A DNA stretch of 64,000 bases, taken from NCBI GenBank assembly GCA_947373185.1, contig CANBWP010000002.1, forward strand, positions 1-64,000, written 5' to 3'. Source of the DNA: Comamonadaceae bacterium (GTDB lineage: Bacteria > Pseudomonadota > Gammaproteobacteria > Burkholderiales > Burkholderiaceae_C). Below are positions 25,710 through 34,312 of this stretch, one piece after another (the first letter of the stretch is position 1; every line of letters begins with the position of its first letter). A program made the position numbers and the translations under genes. Under the pieces are notes generated by a model that ran no database searches, was not told where the DNA came from, and was given only the letters and a program-made list of their open reading frames with translations.

Positions 25710-27446
25710 TCAGTGGTTGTCTTTGGGCACAAAGGCGCCGCGCTTGCCCACCAAGAAGTCGAGGTCGCAACCTTCGTCGGCTTGCAGCACCGTGTCGACA
25801 TAGAGTTTCCAGTAGCCAGACTTTAAAGGCGGCTCCGGGCGAACCCATTTGGCCAAGCGCGCTTTCAATTCTTCATCGCTAATCAGCAATTGCATTCTGC
25901 GCTCGGGCACGTTGAGTTCAATCATGTCACCATTTTGAACCACCGCCAAAGGACCTCCGTCGGCGGCTTCTGGCGTGGTGTGCAAGACCACAGTGCCGTA
26001 GGCGGTGCCGCTCATGCGGGCATCGCTGATGCGAACCATGTCGGTAATGCCTTTGCGCAAGACCTTGGGTGGCAGCGGCATGTTGCCCACTTCGGCCATG
26101 CCGGGGTAGCCCTTGGGGCCGCAGTTTTTCAAAACCAAGATGCAGGTTTCGTCGACGTCCAAAGACTCATCGTCAATGCGTTTGTGAAAATCATCGCTGT
26201 CTTCAAACACCACAGCGCGACCTGTGTGCACCATGAGTGAAGGTGTGGCAGCGCTGGGCTTGATGACGGCGCCGCGGGGTGCCAAGTTGCCGCGCAAGAT
26301 GGCAATACCGGCTTTTTCCTTGAAAGGTGCCGCTACGGTTTTGATCACGCGAGGGTCGTAGTTTTCTGCGTGGGCCACGTTCTCTGCCACGGTTTTGCCG
26401 CTGACGGTCAAGATGTCTTTGTGCAAAAACTGCTGAATCTCTTTCATGACCGCAGGCAAGCCACCGGCGTAGCAAAAGTCTTCCATCAGGTGCTCGCCCG
26501 AAGGCTGCAAGTTGACGATGTTGGGCATCTCGCTGCCCAATTTTTCAAAGTCATCGATCTTCAGATTCACGCCCAGGCGACCTGCAATGGCAATCAGGTG
26601 AATGACCGCGTTGGTGGAGCCACCAATGGCCGCCAAAGTGCGAATGGCGTTTTCAAACGCCTCGCGTGTGAGGATTTGAGAAATCTTGACGTCTTTGTGA
26701 ACCATGTCCACGATGCGGCGACCGGCTTCGCGGGCCAACACATTGCGGCGTCCATCCACTGCGGGGTAGGCCGCGTTGCCTGGCAAGCCTATGCCCAAGG
26801 CTTCCACCATGCTGGCCATGGTGCTGGCGGTGCCCATGGTCATGCAGCTGCCGTGGCTGCGGTGCATAGAGCTTTCGGCTTCAAAGAAATCGTTCAATTT
26901 CAGGGTGCCAGCACGCACTTGCTCGCTCATGCTCCACAGACCTGTGCCTGATCCCAATTCTTGGCCGCGCCATTTGCCATTCAGCATAGGACCGCCAGAA
27001 ATGCCAATGGAGGGCAAATCTACGCTGGCCGCACCCATCAGCAAGGAAGGGGTGGTTTTGTCGCAGCCCATCATGAGCACCACGCCATCAATGGGGTTGC
27101 CGCGAATGCTTTCTTCCACGTCCATGGAGGCCAAATTGCGGTACAGCATGGCGGTAGGGCGCAGCAGTGTCTCGCCCAGAGACATCACGGGAAATTCCAG
27201 AGGAAAGCCACCCGCTTCGTAAACACCAATTTTGACTTGCTCTGCCAGGGCTCGGAAATGCGAGTTGCAGGGGGTGAGTTCGCTGAAAGTATTGCAAATG
27301 CCAATGACAGGACGGCCATCGAATTGGTCGTGCGGCACGCCTTTGCCTTTGACCCAGCTGCGGTAGGCAAAGCCATCTCGGTCTTGGCGGCCAAACCACT
27401 GTTGGCTGCGCAGGTCTTCGGGTTTTTTCTTGGGACTTTGTGTCAT
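25710..27446 (-). CDS. IlvD/Edd-family sugar-acid dehydratase
   Basis: Fe-S dehydratase of 578 residues from the ATG at 27444-27446 (MTQSPKKKPEDLRSQQWF). Cluster-ligand regions are GICNTFSELTPCNSH, MMGCDKTTPS and SHGSCMTMGTAS, and ISDARMSGTAYGT is the C-terminal signature. The RSQQWFG start and the C-terminal tail (GCDLDFLVG) resemble L-arabinonate/galactonate-type dehydratases rather than IlvD of isoleucine synthesis. With dgoK and dgoA downstream, dehydration of D-galactonate or a similar aldonate is likely. It is first in a minus-strand operon and starts opposite the hydroxyacid dehydrogenase. Confidence 0.87.
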   Translation of the reverse strand: MTQSPKKKPEDLRSQQWFGRQDRDGFAYRSWVKGKGVPHDQFDGRPVIGICNTFSELTPCNSHFRALAEQVKIGVYEAGGFPLEFPVMSLGETLLRPTAMLYRNLASMDVEESIRGNPIDGVVLMMGCDKTTPSLLMGAASVDLPSIGISGGPMLNGKWRGQELGSGTGLWSMSEQVRAGTLKLNDFFEAESSMHRSHGSCMTMGTASTMASMVEALGIGLPGNAAYPAVDGRRNVLAREAGRRIVDMVHKDVKISQILTREAFENAIRTLAAIGGSTNAVIHLIAIAGRLGVNLKIDDFEKLGSEMPNIVNLQPSGEHLMEDFCYAGGLPAVMKEIQQFLHKDILTVSGKTVAENVAHAENYDPRVIKTVAAPFKEKAGIAILRGNLAPRGAVIKPSAATPSLMVHTGRAVVFEDSDDFHKRIDDESLDVDETCILVLKNCGPKGYPGMAEVGNMPLPPKVLRKGITDMVRISDARMSGTAYGTVVLHTTPEAADGGPLAVVQNGDMIELNVPERRMQLLISDEELKARLAKWVRPEPPLKSGYWKLYVDTVLQADEGCDLDFLVGKRGAFVPKDNH

Positions 27447-27487
27447 GGGTTTTTCTTCGCGGTAAAGGGTCAAGGCTTGTTGAATAC

Positions 27488-27532
27488 TATCGTATGATGA
27501 TAAGCTCATTGCATCGATGTTTGCAAGCATCG
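27488..27532. promoter_or_regulatory. Shared control region of the sugar-acid locus
   Basis: Two palindromes: TATCGTATGATGATA (27488-27502) and CGATGTTTGCAAGCATCG (27515-27532, one mismatch pair). On the minus strand TTGCAA (27526-27521) and TATCAT (27502-27497), 18 bp apart, make a fair -35/-10 for the dehydratase operon, and each lies inside one palindrome. Binding of the GntR/FCD protein encoded at 28538 is the obvious hypothesis; the second palindrome may belong to another regulator. Confidence 0.5.
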
Positions 27533-27605
27533 TCACCCGTGCAAACCCTCAAACCTGTCCCCTTGATAGAAGGCGACACCTTTTTGTCTTTTGGAGATTT
27601 TCCCC

Positions 27606-28550
27606 ATGACCATTCATCATCCTGAAGTTGTCGTGACCTCGCGCATTCCGCCCTTTCTCACGACAGGCTTGCAAGAAAATTATGTGGTGCACGAGCGCGA
27701 GCACATTCGCGATCGCCAAGTCTTTGGTCGAGTTCGCGCGTTGGTCGGTGGCGGAGAAGCCAAAATTGATGCGGCCTACATGGCCTTGTTTCCCGCACTG
27801 GAAATGATTTCTGTGTGCGGTGTTGGCTACGACGGAGTTGATGTGGCCGCAGCAAAGAAGCGGGGCATCATGGTTACGCACACGCCTGATGTGCTGAACG
27901 ACGATGTCGCCGATTTGGCTCTGGGCTTGTTGCTGGCTGTAGCGCGCAAAATTCCAGCAGCCGATCGTTTCACACGCAATGCAGACTGGCTCGATGGCCC
28001 CTTCCAACTCACGCGAAAATTGACGGGAGCCAAGTTGGGCATCGTGGGCATGGGCCGCATCGGCCAAGCCATCGCCAAACGTGCAGCGGCCTTTGACATG
28101 GACATCAGCTACCACACCCGCAACCCGCGTGCCGATGTTGCCTACAAATATGTGGCCAGCCTTGTTGATTTAGCTGCCCAAGTGGACTATTTGGTCGCCA
28201 TTACGCCAGGCGGTGCTGCCACCAAAAATTTGATCAATGCAGAAGTTTTGAAGGCCCTCGGCCCACAAGGCTTTTTGGTCAACGTGGCCCGTGGCTCTGT
28301 AGTGGATCAGACCGCCTTGATTGAAGCCCTGCAAAAGAAAACCATCGCAGGTGCAGGCTTGGATGTGTTTGTGGACGAACCGAATGTGCCGGCCGAACTT
28401 CGCAAGCTCGACAATGTGGTGCTCACCCCTCACATTGCAAGCGGCACCGTAGAAACACGCAAAGCCATGTCTGCTTTGGCACTGGCCAATTTGGCCGCAC
28501 ACTTTGCGGGACAGCCTGTGAAAACGCCCGTGCCGGAGTGCAGAACTTGA
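27606..28550 (+). CDS. D-2-hydroxyacid dehydrogenase (glyoxylate/hydroxypyruvate reductase type)
   Basis: NAD(P)-dependent reductase of 314 residues. The Rossmann motif GIVGMGRIGQAIAKR is at about 145-159, and catalytic Arg229 (NVARGSVVD), Glu258 (VDEPNVP) and His276 (LTPHIASGT) are intact. The ATG at 27606 is chosen; the TTG at 27591 adds five residues with no better ribosome-binding site. It is divergent from the dehydratase and overlaps the regulator gene by 13 bp. It may reduce a 2-keto acid released by the pathway, such as hydroxypyruvate or tartronate semialdehyde; unproven. Confidence 0.9.
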   Translation: MTIHHPEVVVTSRIPPFLTTGLQENYVVHEREHIRDRQVFGRVRALVGGGEAKIDAAYMALFPALEMISVCGVGYDGVDVAAAKKRGIMVTHTPDVLNDDVADLALGLLLAVARKIPAADRFTRNADWLDGPFQLTRKLTGAKLGIVGMGRIGQAIAKRAAAFDMDISYHTRNPRADVAYKYVASLVDLAAQVDYLVAITPGGAATKNLINAEVLKALGPQGFLVNVARGSVVDQTALIEALQKKTIAGAGLDVFVDEPNVPAELRKLDNVVLTPHIASGTVETRKAMSALALANLAAHFAGQPVKTPVPECRT

Positions 28551-29290
28551 TCAAAAACGTCCACGGTAATACCGTCGATTTTTTAGGCGAGGCCATTGTT
28601 GCTGGCCGATACCCCGTAGGCGGAAGTTTGCCGCCCGAGCCTGTGCTGTGCGAACAATTGGGTGTCAGCCGAACCGTCATTCGTGAATCGGTCAAATCTT
28701 TGGTGGCCAAAGGTTTGATCTTCACAGGCCCCAAGGTGGGCACGCGCGTTTTGTCGGAAGAAAATTGGAATTGGTTCGACACCGATGTGATTGCTTGGCA
28801 AGCCAAAGCGGGCCTGACACCCGAGTTTTTGCGAGACTTACAAGAGTTGCGTAAAGTGGTGGAACCTGCAGCTGTGCGTTTGGCCGCCGAGCGCGCCACA
28901 CCTGCCGACATTGAAGGTGTGACGGCAGCCTACAAGGGCATGAAGAAAGCCATTGAAGAGGGCGGCGATTACGTCACCCATGACATGCACTTTCACACGG
29001 GCATGTTGGTGGCGTCGCACAATCGCATGATTGTGCAAATGAGCAAAGCCTTGGGGGCCTTGCTTCGGACCAGTTTTGAAATTTCAACCACGCGCAAAGA
29101 TGCGCCCAAGGCCGCGTTGCCTTTGCACAAAGCGGTGCTGGACGCTGTCATCGCCAAAAATCCAGACAAGGCAGAAAAAGCCATTCGTGTTCTGATTGAA
29201 GGCGCCCATCAAGACATGGAACATGTCTTAACATCACGACGTAAATTACCCAGCCTTTCGGGGCCTGCAAAATTCATCAAAGCATCATGA
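28538..29290 (+). CDS. GntR-family regulator with FCD domain
   Basis: 250-residue regulator starting with GTG at 28538, which overlaps the end of the hydroxyacid dehydrogenase. The winged HTH (LPPEPVLCEQLGVSRTVIRE, about 30-50) is followed by an FCD ligand domain with metal-site residues in HDMHFHTGMLVASHNR, PLHKAVLDAV and GAHQDM. The wording resembles DgoR-type regulators of galactonate genes. FCD proteins usually repress and are released by a sugar acid or keto-deoxy acid. Likely operators are in the divergent region at 27488-27532. Confidence 0.9.
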   Translation: MQNLIKNVHGNTVDFLGEAIVAGRYPVGGSLPPEPVLCEQLGVSRTVIRESVKSLVAKGLIFTGPKVGTRVLSEENWNWFDTDVIAWQAKAGLTPEFLRDLQELRKVVEPAAVRLAAERATPADIEGVTAAYKGMKKAIEEGGDYVTHDMHFHTGMLVASHNRMIVQMSKALGALLRTSFEISTTRKDAPKAALPLHKAVLDAVIAKNPDKAEKAIRVLIEGAHQDMEHVLTSRRKLPSLSGPAKFIKAS

Positions 29291-29670
29291 CAAATTTCAC
29301 CAAAGTTGTTTTATTCACTGACACCGATGGCAAAGCCCGTTTCAAAGAAGACGCTCTCCCCATGGGAGAGGGCAATCCGCAAAGCCAGCTGACCGAGATT
29401 TTTTCAGCCGAAGCTTATCAATTGCGCTACAGCCCTGTCGGTTTCAGAAGTCAATTCCACGTCACGGGCAAACCGCAATGGGTGTTCATCTTGTCAGGTC
29501 AAATGGAAATTGGTTTGCAAGACGGCACGTCGCGTGTGTTCTCTGCGGGTGAGCATTTTTACTCGGCAGACACCTTGCCAGAAGGAGCTACTTTTGATCC
29601 GGCGGTGCATGGTCATTGGAGTCGGCAGGTGGGTGACGAGCCTTTGCGCACGCTGTTCCTCAAAGACTGA
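29287..29670 (+). CDS. Cupin-domain protein
   Basis: 127-residue single cupin of unknown function. The fold shows in FHVTGKPQWVFILSGQMEIGL (two short strands) and FSAGEHFYSADTLPEG, but the classic HxH...E metal motif is incomplete, so metal binding is doubtful; HGHWSRQVGDEP forms the second motif. The ATG overlaps the regulator stop (ATGA), so it belongs to the same transcript. A sugar-acid-related role is inferred only from location. Confidence 0.8.
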   Translation: MTNFTKVVLFTDTDGKARFKEDALPMGEGNPQSQLTEIFSAEAYQLRYSPVGFRSQFHVTGKPQWVFILSGQMEIGLQDGTSRVFSAGEHFYSADTLPEGATFDPAVHGHWSRQVGDEPLRTLFLKD

Positions 29671-29695
29671 GGACCTCAATTCTGAATTTCGAATT

Positions 29696-30307
29696 TCACA
29701 GCGGCCGATCAATTTGGAGCAGTTGATCAGGCCCAATGGTGAAGTAATCGGCGGGTCCACCACCACGGACCACATGTTGTGCATTGGCAGTGTCATAGAT
29801 GCCATCTCTGATCTGGCGTTCTTCAATGTGAATGCCAATGACTTCGCCAAAGACAACCCATGTTTCAAGTGAATCGCCTTGCAGGTTTTTCAGTTGCAAG
29901 ATTTGTGTGCAGCGGCACTCAAAGCTGACGGGGCATTGCGCAACGCGAGGCACCTTGACCATGCGCGATGGCGCTGTTGACAAGCCGGCCATCTCAAATT
30001 CATTCACCTCTGGCCCTACTGACTTGCACGTCTGGTTCATGGCTTGAACTTGAGCTTGGGTCACCAAGTTCCAAACGAATTCACCCGTGGCTTCGATGTT
30101 GTTGAGCGAATCTTTTCGACCAATGCTTGAAAACCCAATGACTGGGGGAATATAGTTGAAGGCATTGAAAAAACTGTAGGGCGCTAAATTCAATATGCCG
30201 TCCTCGCTTTGCGAAGAAATCCAACCAATGGGGCGTGGGCCCACGATGGCATTGAAGGGGTCGTGCTTGAATGGATGACCTTGGCGTGGTTCGTAAAAGT
30301 GTGTCAT
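29696..30307 (-). CDS. Flavin reductase family protein (FMN-binding split barrel)
   Basis: 203-residue FMN-binding protein. It begins MTHFYEPRQGHPFKHDPFNAIVGPRP in two typical pieces, with GPRPIGWISSQSEDG and NLAPYSFFNAFNYIPPVIGFSS as the flavin-binding core. The family includes reductases that supply reduced flavin to partner enzymes. It lies 9 bp after the photolyase gene on the same strand, so the pair is probably cotranscribed; that raises the possibility of supplying reduced flavin, which is inference. It is convergent with the cupin gene, with 25 bp between. Confidence 0.88.
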   Translation of the reverse strand: MTHFYEPRQGHPFKHDPFNAIVGPRPIGWISSQSEDGILNLAPYSFFNAFNYIPPVIGFSSIGRKDSLNNIEATGEFVWNLVTQAQVQAMNQTCKSVGPEVNEFEMAGLSTAPSRMVKVPRVAQCPVSFECRCTQILQLKNLQGDSLETWVVFGEVIGIHIEERQIRDGIYDTANAQHVVRGGGPADYFTIGPDQLLQIDRPL

Positions 30308-30316
30308 GGTTTCCCT

Positions 30317-31855
30317 TTAAGGAGAATTTTTAATCAAGTTGGCTTGGCTTGCAATCTGTTCGCGTGCTTCAGGTGATAAACGGTTTAAATTCTTCAACTG
30401 CATCAGCATGCGAGGATTTTTTGCCAGCGAATCGACATGCCGATCCAGGTAATTCCAATAGAGGGTGGTGAATGGGCAGGCCGTCTCCCCAATGGCCAAT
30501 GCTGGGTCGTAACGGCAGCCTTTGCAATGGTTGCTCATGCGGTCGATGTATTTGCCACTGGCCACATACGGCTTGCTGGCCATCACACCGCCATCGGCAA
30601 ACTGGCTCATGCCCAAGGTGTTGGGCAACTCGACCCATTCCACGGCATCTACGTAAACGCTCAAATACCACTCATGGACTTCTTTGGGCGCCACGCCCAA
30701 CAGCAGGGCATAGAGTCCCGTGACCATCAAGCGCTGGATGTGGTGGGCATAGCCGTGTTCCAAAGTTTGATGGATGGCGTCGCGCATGCAAGCCATGTCG
30801 GTGTTGCCCGTCCAATAAAATGCTGGCAGTTTGGCGGAGGCCTGCATTTCGTTTCGTTCTACGTACTCGGGCATCTGTGTCCAGTAGATGCCGCGGACGT
30901 ATTCACGCCAACCCAAAACTTGTCGGATGAAACCCTCTGCAGCGGGCAAGGGCACCAGGCCTTGCTGGTAAGCTTTTTCAGCAGCTTCCACGACTTCTCT
31001 GGGGTTGAGAAGTTTCAAGTTCAGTGCGCTTGAAATGTGCGAGTGATACAACCAAACTTCACCTTCCCACATGGCATCTTGGTACAAACCAAAGGAAGGC
31101 AAGCGGTGTTGTATGAAACTGTCTAAAGCTTGCAGCGCTTGATGTCGTGTCACGGGCCAGCCAAAGCTGTTGAGCGCTCCGGGGTTTTGATTCAATTTGT
31201 CTTTGACCAAGGCCATCACTTCTAACGTGATCTCGTCGGGTTCAAACCTCAGCGGCGAGGGCAACATGCCAGGCCCTTGCTTGCCAAAACTGCCGCGATT
31301 CTCTTCGTCAAAGTTCCATTGACCACCCACAGGCTTTTTGCCATCCATCAAGACACCTGTCTTTTGGCGCAGTTCTCGGTAAAAGAATTCTTGACGCAAT
31401 TGCTTGCGACCTTTGGCATGCTCAGCGAATTCACGCACCGTGCTGAAGAAATGTGTGTCGTCCCTGATCTCAAGGCTGAGGCCCTGCTGCTTTGCCACAG
31501 CGCGCAAACTTTGCAAGACGCGCCATTCACCAGGTGCTGTGATCACCATTTGCTGCGGCTTATGTGCCTGAATGGCTTTTTCAAGTTCGCCGGCCAAGGT
31601 GCCCGTGTTGTTGGCATCGTTTAAACGTGTGTAAAAAACGGGCCAGTTTTTGTCAAGCAAGCTTTTCGCGAAGTGCCGCATGGCACTCAGAAACAGCGTG
31701 CTGCGTTGCTTGGAGGAGGGCACATGGGTGGACTCCTCCATCACCTCTGCCATCCAAATGGCGTCTTGCTTGGGGTCGAAGTCTGCCAAGGCAGACGAGT
31801 CTAGGTTCAATTGATCGCCTAGGATCAAAACCAAATGTCGATAGGACTTAGCCAT
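30317..31855 (-). CDS. FeS-type (CryPro) cryptochrome/photolyase-related protein
   Basis: 512-residue member of the prokaryotic FeS-containing photolyase group, like Agrobacterium PhrB, a (6-4) photolyase. It starts with LVLILGDQLNLDSSAL, the group's hallmark. Four cluster cysteines are visible: one in DMACMRDA, two in NHCKGCRYD and one in GETACPFTT. The FAD region has QVLGWREYVRGIYW and TGLYALLLGVAPKEVHEWY. Binding of FAD, a lumazine-type antenna and a 4Fe-4S cluster follows from the family. Its first 8 bp overlap the DUF2256 gene, and a flavin reductase follows. Confidence 0.93.
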   Translation of the reverse strand: MAKSYRHLVLILGDQLNLDSSALADFDPKQDAIWMAEVMEESTHVPSSKQRSTLFLSAMRHFAKSLLDKNWPVFYTRLNDANNTGTLAGELEKAIQAHKPQQMVITAPGEWRVLQSLRAVAKQQGLSLEIRDDTHFFSTVREFAEHAKGRKQLRQEFFYRELRQKTGVLMDGKKPVGGQWNFDEENRGSFGKQGPGMLPSPLRFEPDEITLEVMALVKDKLNQNPGALNSFGWPVTRHQALQALDSFIQHRLPSFGLYQDAMWEGEVWLYHSHISSALNLKLLNPREVVEAAEKAYQQGLVPLPAAEGFIRQVLGWREYVRGIYWTQMPEYVERNEMQASAKLPAFYWTGNTDMACMRDAIHQTLEHGYAHHIQRLMVTGLYALLLGVAPKEVHEWYLSVYVDAVEWVELPNTLGMSQFADGGVMASKPYVASGKYIDRMSNHCKGCRYDPALAIGETACPFTTLYWNYLDRHVDSLAKNPRMLMQLKNLNRLSPEAREQIASQANLIKNSP

Positions 31856-32036
31856 GCTTTGCCCCTAGCGTGCTGTTAGGCGTGCTGTTAGATTTGTTTT
31901 TGCGACAAGCCTCAGAGCAATACAAAACCTGATCCCAGTTTTTGGCCCACGCTTTGCGCCAGGTCATGTCGCGACCGCACACAGTGCAAGGTTTGCTGGG
32001 AAGGCTTTGCTTGTTGCCCTTGAACGTGGTCTTCAT
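31848..32036 (-). CDS. DUF2256 zinc-ribbon-like small protein
   Basis: 62-residue protein with CTVCGRDMTWRKAWAKNW and YCSEACRK, giving four cysteines in a treble-clef-like pattern that defines DUF2256. Function unknown. The family often lies beside FeS-type photolyases, as here, with an 8-bp overlap. The Ser/Asn-rich tail after residue 48 contains a short repeat (NSTPNSTLG) and is probably disordered. Confidence 0.88.
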   Translation of the reverse strand: MKTTFKGNKQSLPSKPCTVCGRDMTWRKAWAKNWDQVLYCSEACRKNKSNSTPNSTLGAKHG

Positions 32037-32080
32037 GGGGCTATTTTGACTTGAACCTGCAAGCCAGTGCGGGTCGACTT

Positions 32081-32086
32081 GATAAT
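32081..32086 (+). promoter_or_regulatory. Possible -10 element for the DUF2805 gene
   Basis: GATAAT 41 bp before the ATG at 32128. The sequence 15-19 bp upstream is a poor -35, so support is weak. The same GATAAT word precedes several other genes in the window (recC, ettA, AEC). Confidence 0.3.
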
Positions 32087-32127
32087 GCCCCTAGTCAGAT
32101 CGACATGAAACCAGAGCCCAATGCCGC

Positions 32128-32412
32128 ATGCCCAAATCGATTGAATCTTCCAAACCCTTGAGCCCCGGCGATATCTCCGCGGTCATTCAAATGGCTTGGG
32201 AAGATCGAACCACGTTTGAAACAATCTACGAAAGAACGGGCGTGACTGAACCCGGCGTGATCAAAATCATGCGGGCCGAACTCACGGCCAGTTCATTCAA
32301 GATGTGGCGCACCAGAATGCGGGGCAGGGTAACCAAGCACCGCGAATTGCGGAGCGCCGAGATGAAGTTCGATGATCGGGCCATTGCCGACCATCGAAGG
32401 GCGAATTGCTAA
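32128..32412 (+). CDS. DUF2805 / TIGR03643 family protein
   Basis: 94-residue protein whose core LSPGDISAVIQMAWEDRTTF, GVTEPGVIKIMRAEL and SSFKMWRTRMRGRVTKH match the TIGR03643 (DUF2805) pattern. It looks like a small basic helix-turn-helix-like protein; the function is unknown. The family tends to occur near FeS-type photolyases and DUF2256, and here it is divergent from DUF2256 with 91 bp between starts. The C-terminal 20 residues differ from the family core. Confidence 0.85.
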   Translation: MPKSIESSKPLSPGDISAVIQMAWEDRTTFETIYERTGVTEPGVIKIMRAELTASSFKMWRTRMRGRVTKHRELRSAEMKFDDRAIADHRRANC

Positions 32413-32413
32413 T

Positions 32414-32451
32414 GCTGCGTTGAGCTGCGTTGATCCGCCGTTGATCAACGG
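32414..32451. repeat. Tandem 10-mer and palindrome between DUF2805 and rhlE
   Basis: GCTGCGTTGA occurs twice head-to-tail (32414-32433), then the perfect 14-bp palindrome CCGTTGATCAACGG (32438-32451) spans the rhlE stop codon. It lies between convergent genes and might form a weak bidirectional 3' hairpin, though there is no T-run. Confidence 0.45.
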
Positions 32452-32660
32452 CCGAACGAACGGCCACCGCCACCACCATAGCCGCCACCGCCGCCAGAGC
32501 GACCACCACGGCCGCCACCGCCGCCGCCGCCGCCAAATCCACCACCACCACCACCACCGCCGCCACCATGGCGGCGAGGACCACCACGGCCACCGCCCGC
32601 CAAGCTGTCGATGCTGGTGCGTGTTGGATCGGGTTGACCACCGCCACCGCCGCCGCTGTT
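32445..32660 (-). repeat. Low-complexity Gly/Arg-coding repeat at the rhlE 3' end
   Basis: The last 70 or so codons are mostly GGC/GGT/GGA with interspersed CGT, forming near-repeats of (GGY)n. The nucleotide tract is prone to slippage and explains the odd long antisense frames rich in His and Pro. Confidence 0.8.
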
Positions 32661-34286
32661 GCGACGGGGTGCACCTTGACGGGCAAATTGGTTGGTCATG
32701 AGCGGATCAATGTGACGTGGCAATTCGTCGCCACGAGGGCCACGGTCATTGCGTCGGTCGTTGTTGCGGTCATTGCGATCGTTGAAACGATCGGAAGGTG
32801 CGCCCTCAAAACTTCTTTCGGGACGATCTTGGCGCTCTTGACGATCACCGCGTGGGCCTTGTGAAGGACCACCGCGACGTGAGGGAGGAGGACCGTTGCG
32901 TGAGCGTCCTGCTGCGCCTTCGGTGCGAGCTTGTCCGCCACCACCGCCTTGGCCACCAGATCGGCCCCCACGGCCACCGCCACCACCTTCACCGGCAGGG
33001 CCTTTAGATTCGCGAATGCGTTGCATCATGTCAGAGCGCGCGGCTTTGGCCGCTGCTTGCATCACGTCACGGCTAGGGGGACGGCCTGCGCCGCCCCACA
33101 AAGTTTGACGCCCCATGGCAATGGGTTCAGCTTTCTCGCCGGCCTCAGGGCCAAAGCCTTCCAAAATTTGGACAGGAATTTCTTGCTTGGTGAAGCGTTC
33201 GATTTCCATCATGAAACCTTCTTCGTCCAAGCACACCAAACTCACCGCTTCGCCACTGGCGCCCGCACGACCCGTACGGCCAATGCGGTGCACGTAATCT
33301 TCAGAGACGTTGGGGATTTCGTAATTCACCACATGTGGCAAGTCTTCAATGTCAATGCCGCGGGCGGCAATGTCGGTGGCCACCAAAGCGCGGATGTCGC
33401 CGCTCTTGAAGCCCGCCAAGGCTTGAGTGCGCGCTGTCTGGCTTTTGTTGCCATGCAAGGCCATGGCCTTGATGCCGTTCTTGGTGAGGTAGTCGGCCAC
33501 ATTGTTGGCGCCAAACTTGGTTCGCGTGAACACCAGCACTTGGCTCCAATTGTGTTGGTTGATGATGTGCACCAGCACTTCTTTTTTCTTGCCGCGACCC
33601 ACCGGGTGGATCACTTGGGAAATGCGTTGAACGGTGGTGTTGCTGGGCGTGACTTGAATGCTTTGTGGGTTCTTCAAGAGCGTGGCGGCCAGTTCGCGAA
33701 TTTCATCGCTGAAGGTGGCTGAGAACAGCAAGCTTTGTTTGTCTTTGGGCACCAAGGCCAGAACTTTTTTCACGTCATGGATGAAGCCCATGTCGAGCAT
33801 GCGGTCGGCTTCGTCCAAGACCAAAATTTCAATGCTGGACAAGTCGAGCAGGCCTTGGCCTTGCAAGTCCAGCAAGCGGCCGGGCGTGGCCACCAACACG
33901 TCGACACCGCGTTTGACGCGATCGACTTGGGGCTTCATGCCCACGCCGCCAAACACCACAGTGGATTGGAGGCTGAGGTATTTGCCGTAGTCTTTGACAG
34001 ACTCCTCGACTTGGGCTGCCAGCTCGCGAGTGGGTGTGAGCACCAAGGCGCGGATGGCTTTGCCGCCAAATTTATTGCGACCGGCCTCGGTCAGGCTGAG
34101 CTTGTGCAGCACAGGCAGCATGAACGCAGCCGTTTTGCCAGTTCCGGTTTGGGCCCCGGCCAACAGGTCGTGCCCCGCCAAAACGATAGGAATCGCTTGG
34201 GCCTGAATGGGTGTGGGTGTGTCGTAGCCTTGCTCTTGCACGGCTTGCAGAATGGCCGGAGCCAAATTCAATTCTTCAAATTTCAT
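32445..34286 (-). CDS. rhlE: DEAD-box RNA helicase RhlE with long Arg/Gly tail
   Basis: ATP-dependent RNA helicase of 613 residues from the ATG at 34284-34286 ([12 protein letters not shown]). Motifs in order: Q motif TPIQAQAIP, Walker [58 protein letters not shown] and [10 protein letters not shown]. The core ends near 380. The tail of about 230 residues is rich in RGG, RxDR and long Gly runs and is expected to be disordered and RNA-binding. RhlE proteins act in ribosome maturation and RNA turnover at low temperature. The upstream region is unusually structured (34313-34451). Confidence 0.93.
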   Translation of the reverse strand: MKFEELNLAPAILQAVQEQGYDTPTPIQAQAIPIVLAGHDLLAGAQTGTGKTAAFMLPVLHKLSLTEAGRNKFGGKAIRALVLTPTRELAAQVEESVKDYGKYLSLQSTVVFGGVGMKPQVDRVKRGVDVLVATPGRLLDLQGQGLLDLSSIEILVLDEADRMLDMGFIHDVKKVLALVPKDKQSLLFSATFSDEIRELAATLLKNPQSIQVTPSNTTVQRISQVIHPVGRGKKKEVLVHIINQHNWSQVLVFTRTKFGANNVADYLTKNGIKAMALHGNKSQTARTQALAGFKSGDIRALVATDIAARGIDIEDLPHVVNYEIPNVSEDYVHRIGRTGRAGASGEAVSLVCLDEEGFMMEIERFTKQEIPVQILEGFGPEAGEKAEPIAMGRQTLWGGAGRPPSRDVMQAAAKAARSDMMQRIRESKGPAGEGGGGGRGGRSGGQGGGGGQARTEGAAGRSRNGPPPSRRGGPSQGPRGDRQERQDRPERSFEGAPSDRFNDRNDRNNDRRNDRGPRGDELPRHIDPLMTNQFARQGAPRRNSGGGGGGQPDPTRTSIDSLAGGGRGGPRRHGGGGGGGGGGFGGGGGGGGRGGRSGGGGGYGGGGGRSFGR

Positions 34287-34312
34287 GATGGCGCGCCAAT
34301 AGCGGCGCATGG

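Noticed and set aside
32372-32701. His/Arg-rich open frame on the plus strand that looks like a metal-binding protein
   Set aside because: It is the antisense of the (GGY)n tail of rhlE; the His runs come from complementing Gly codons.
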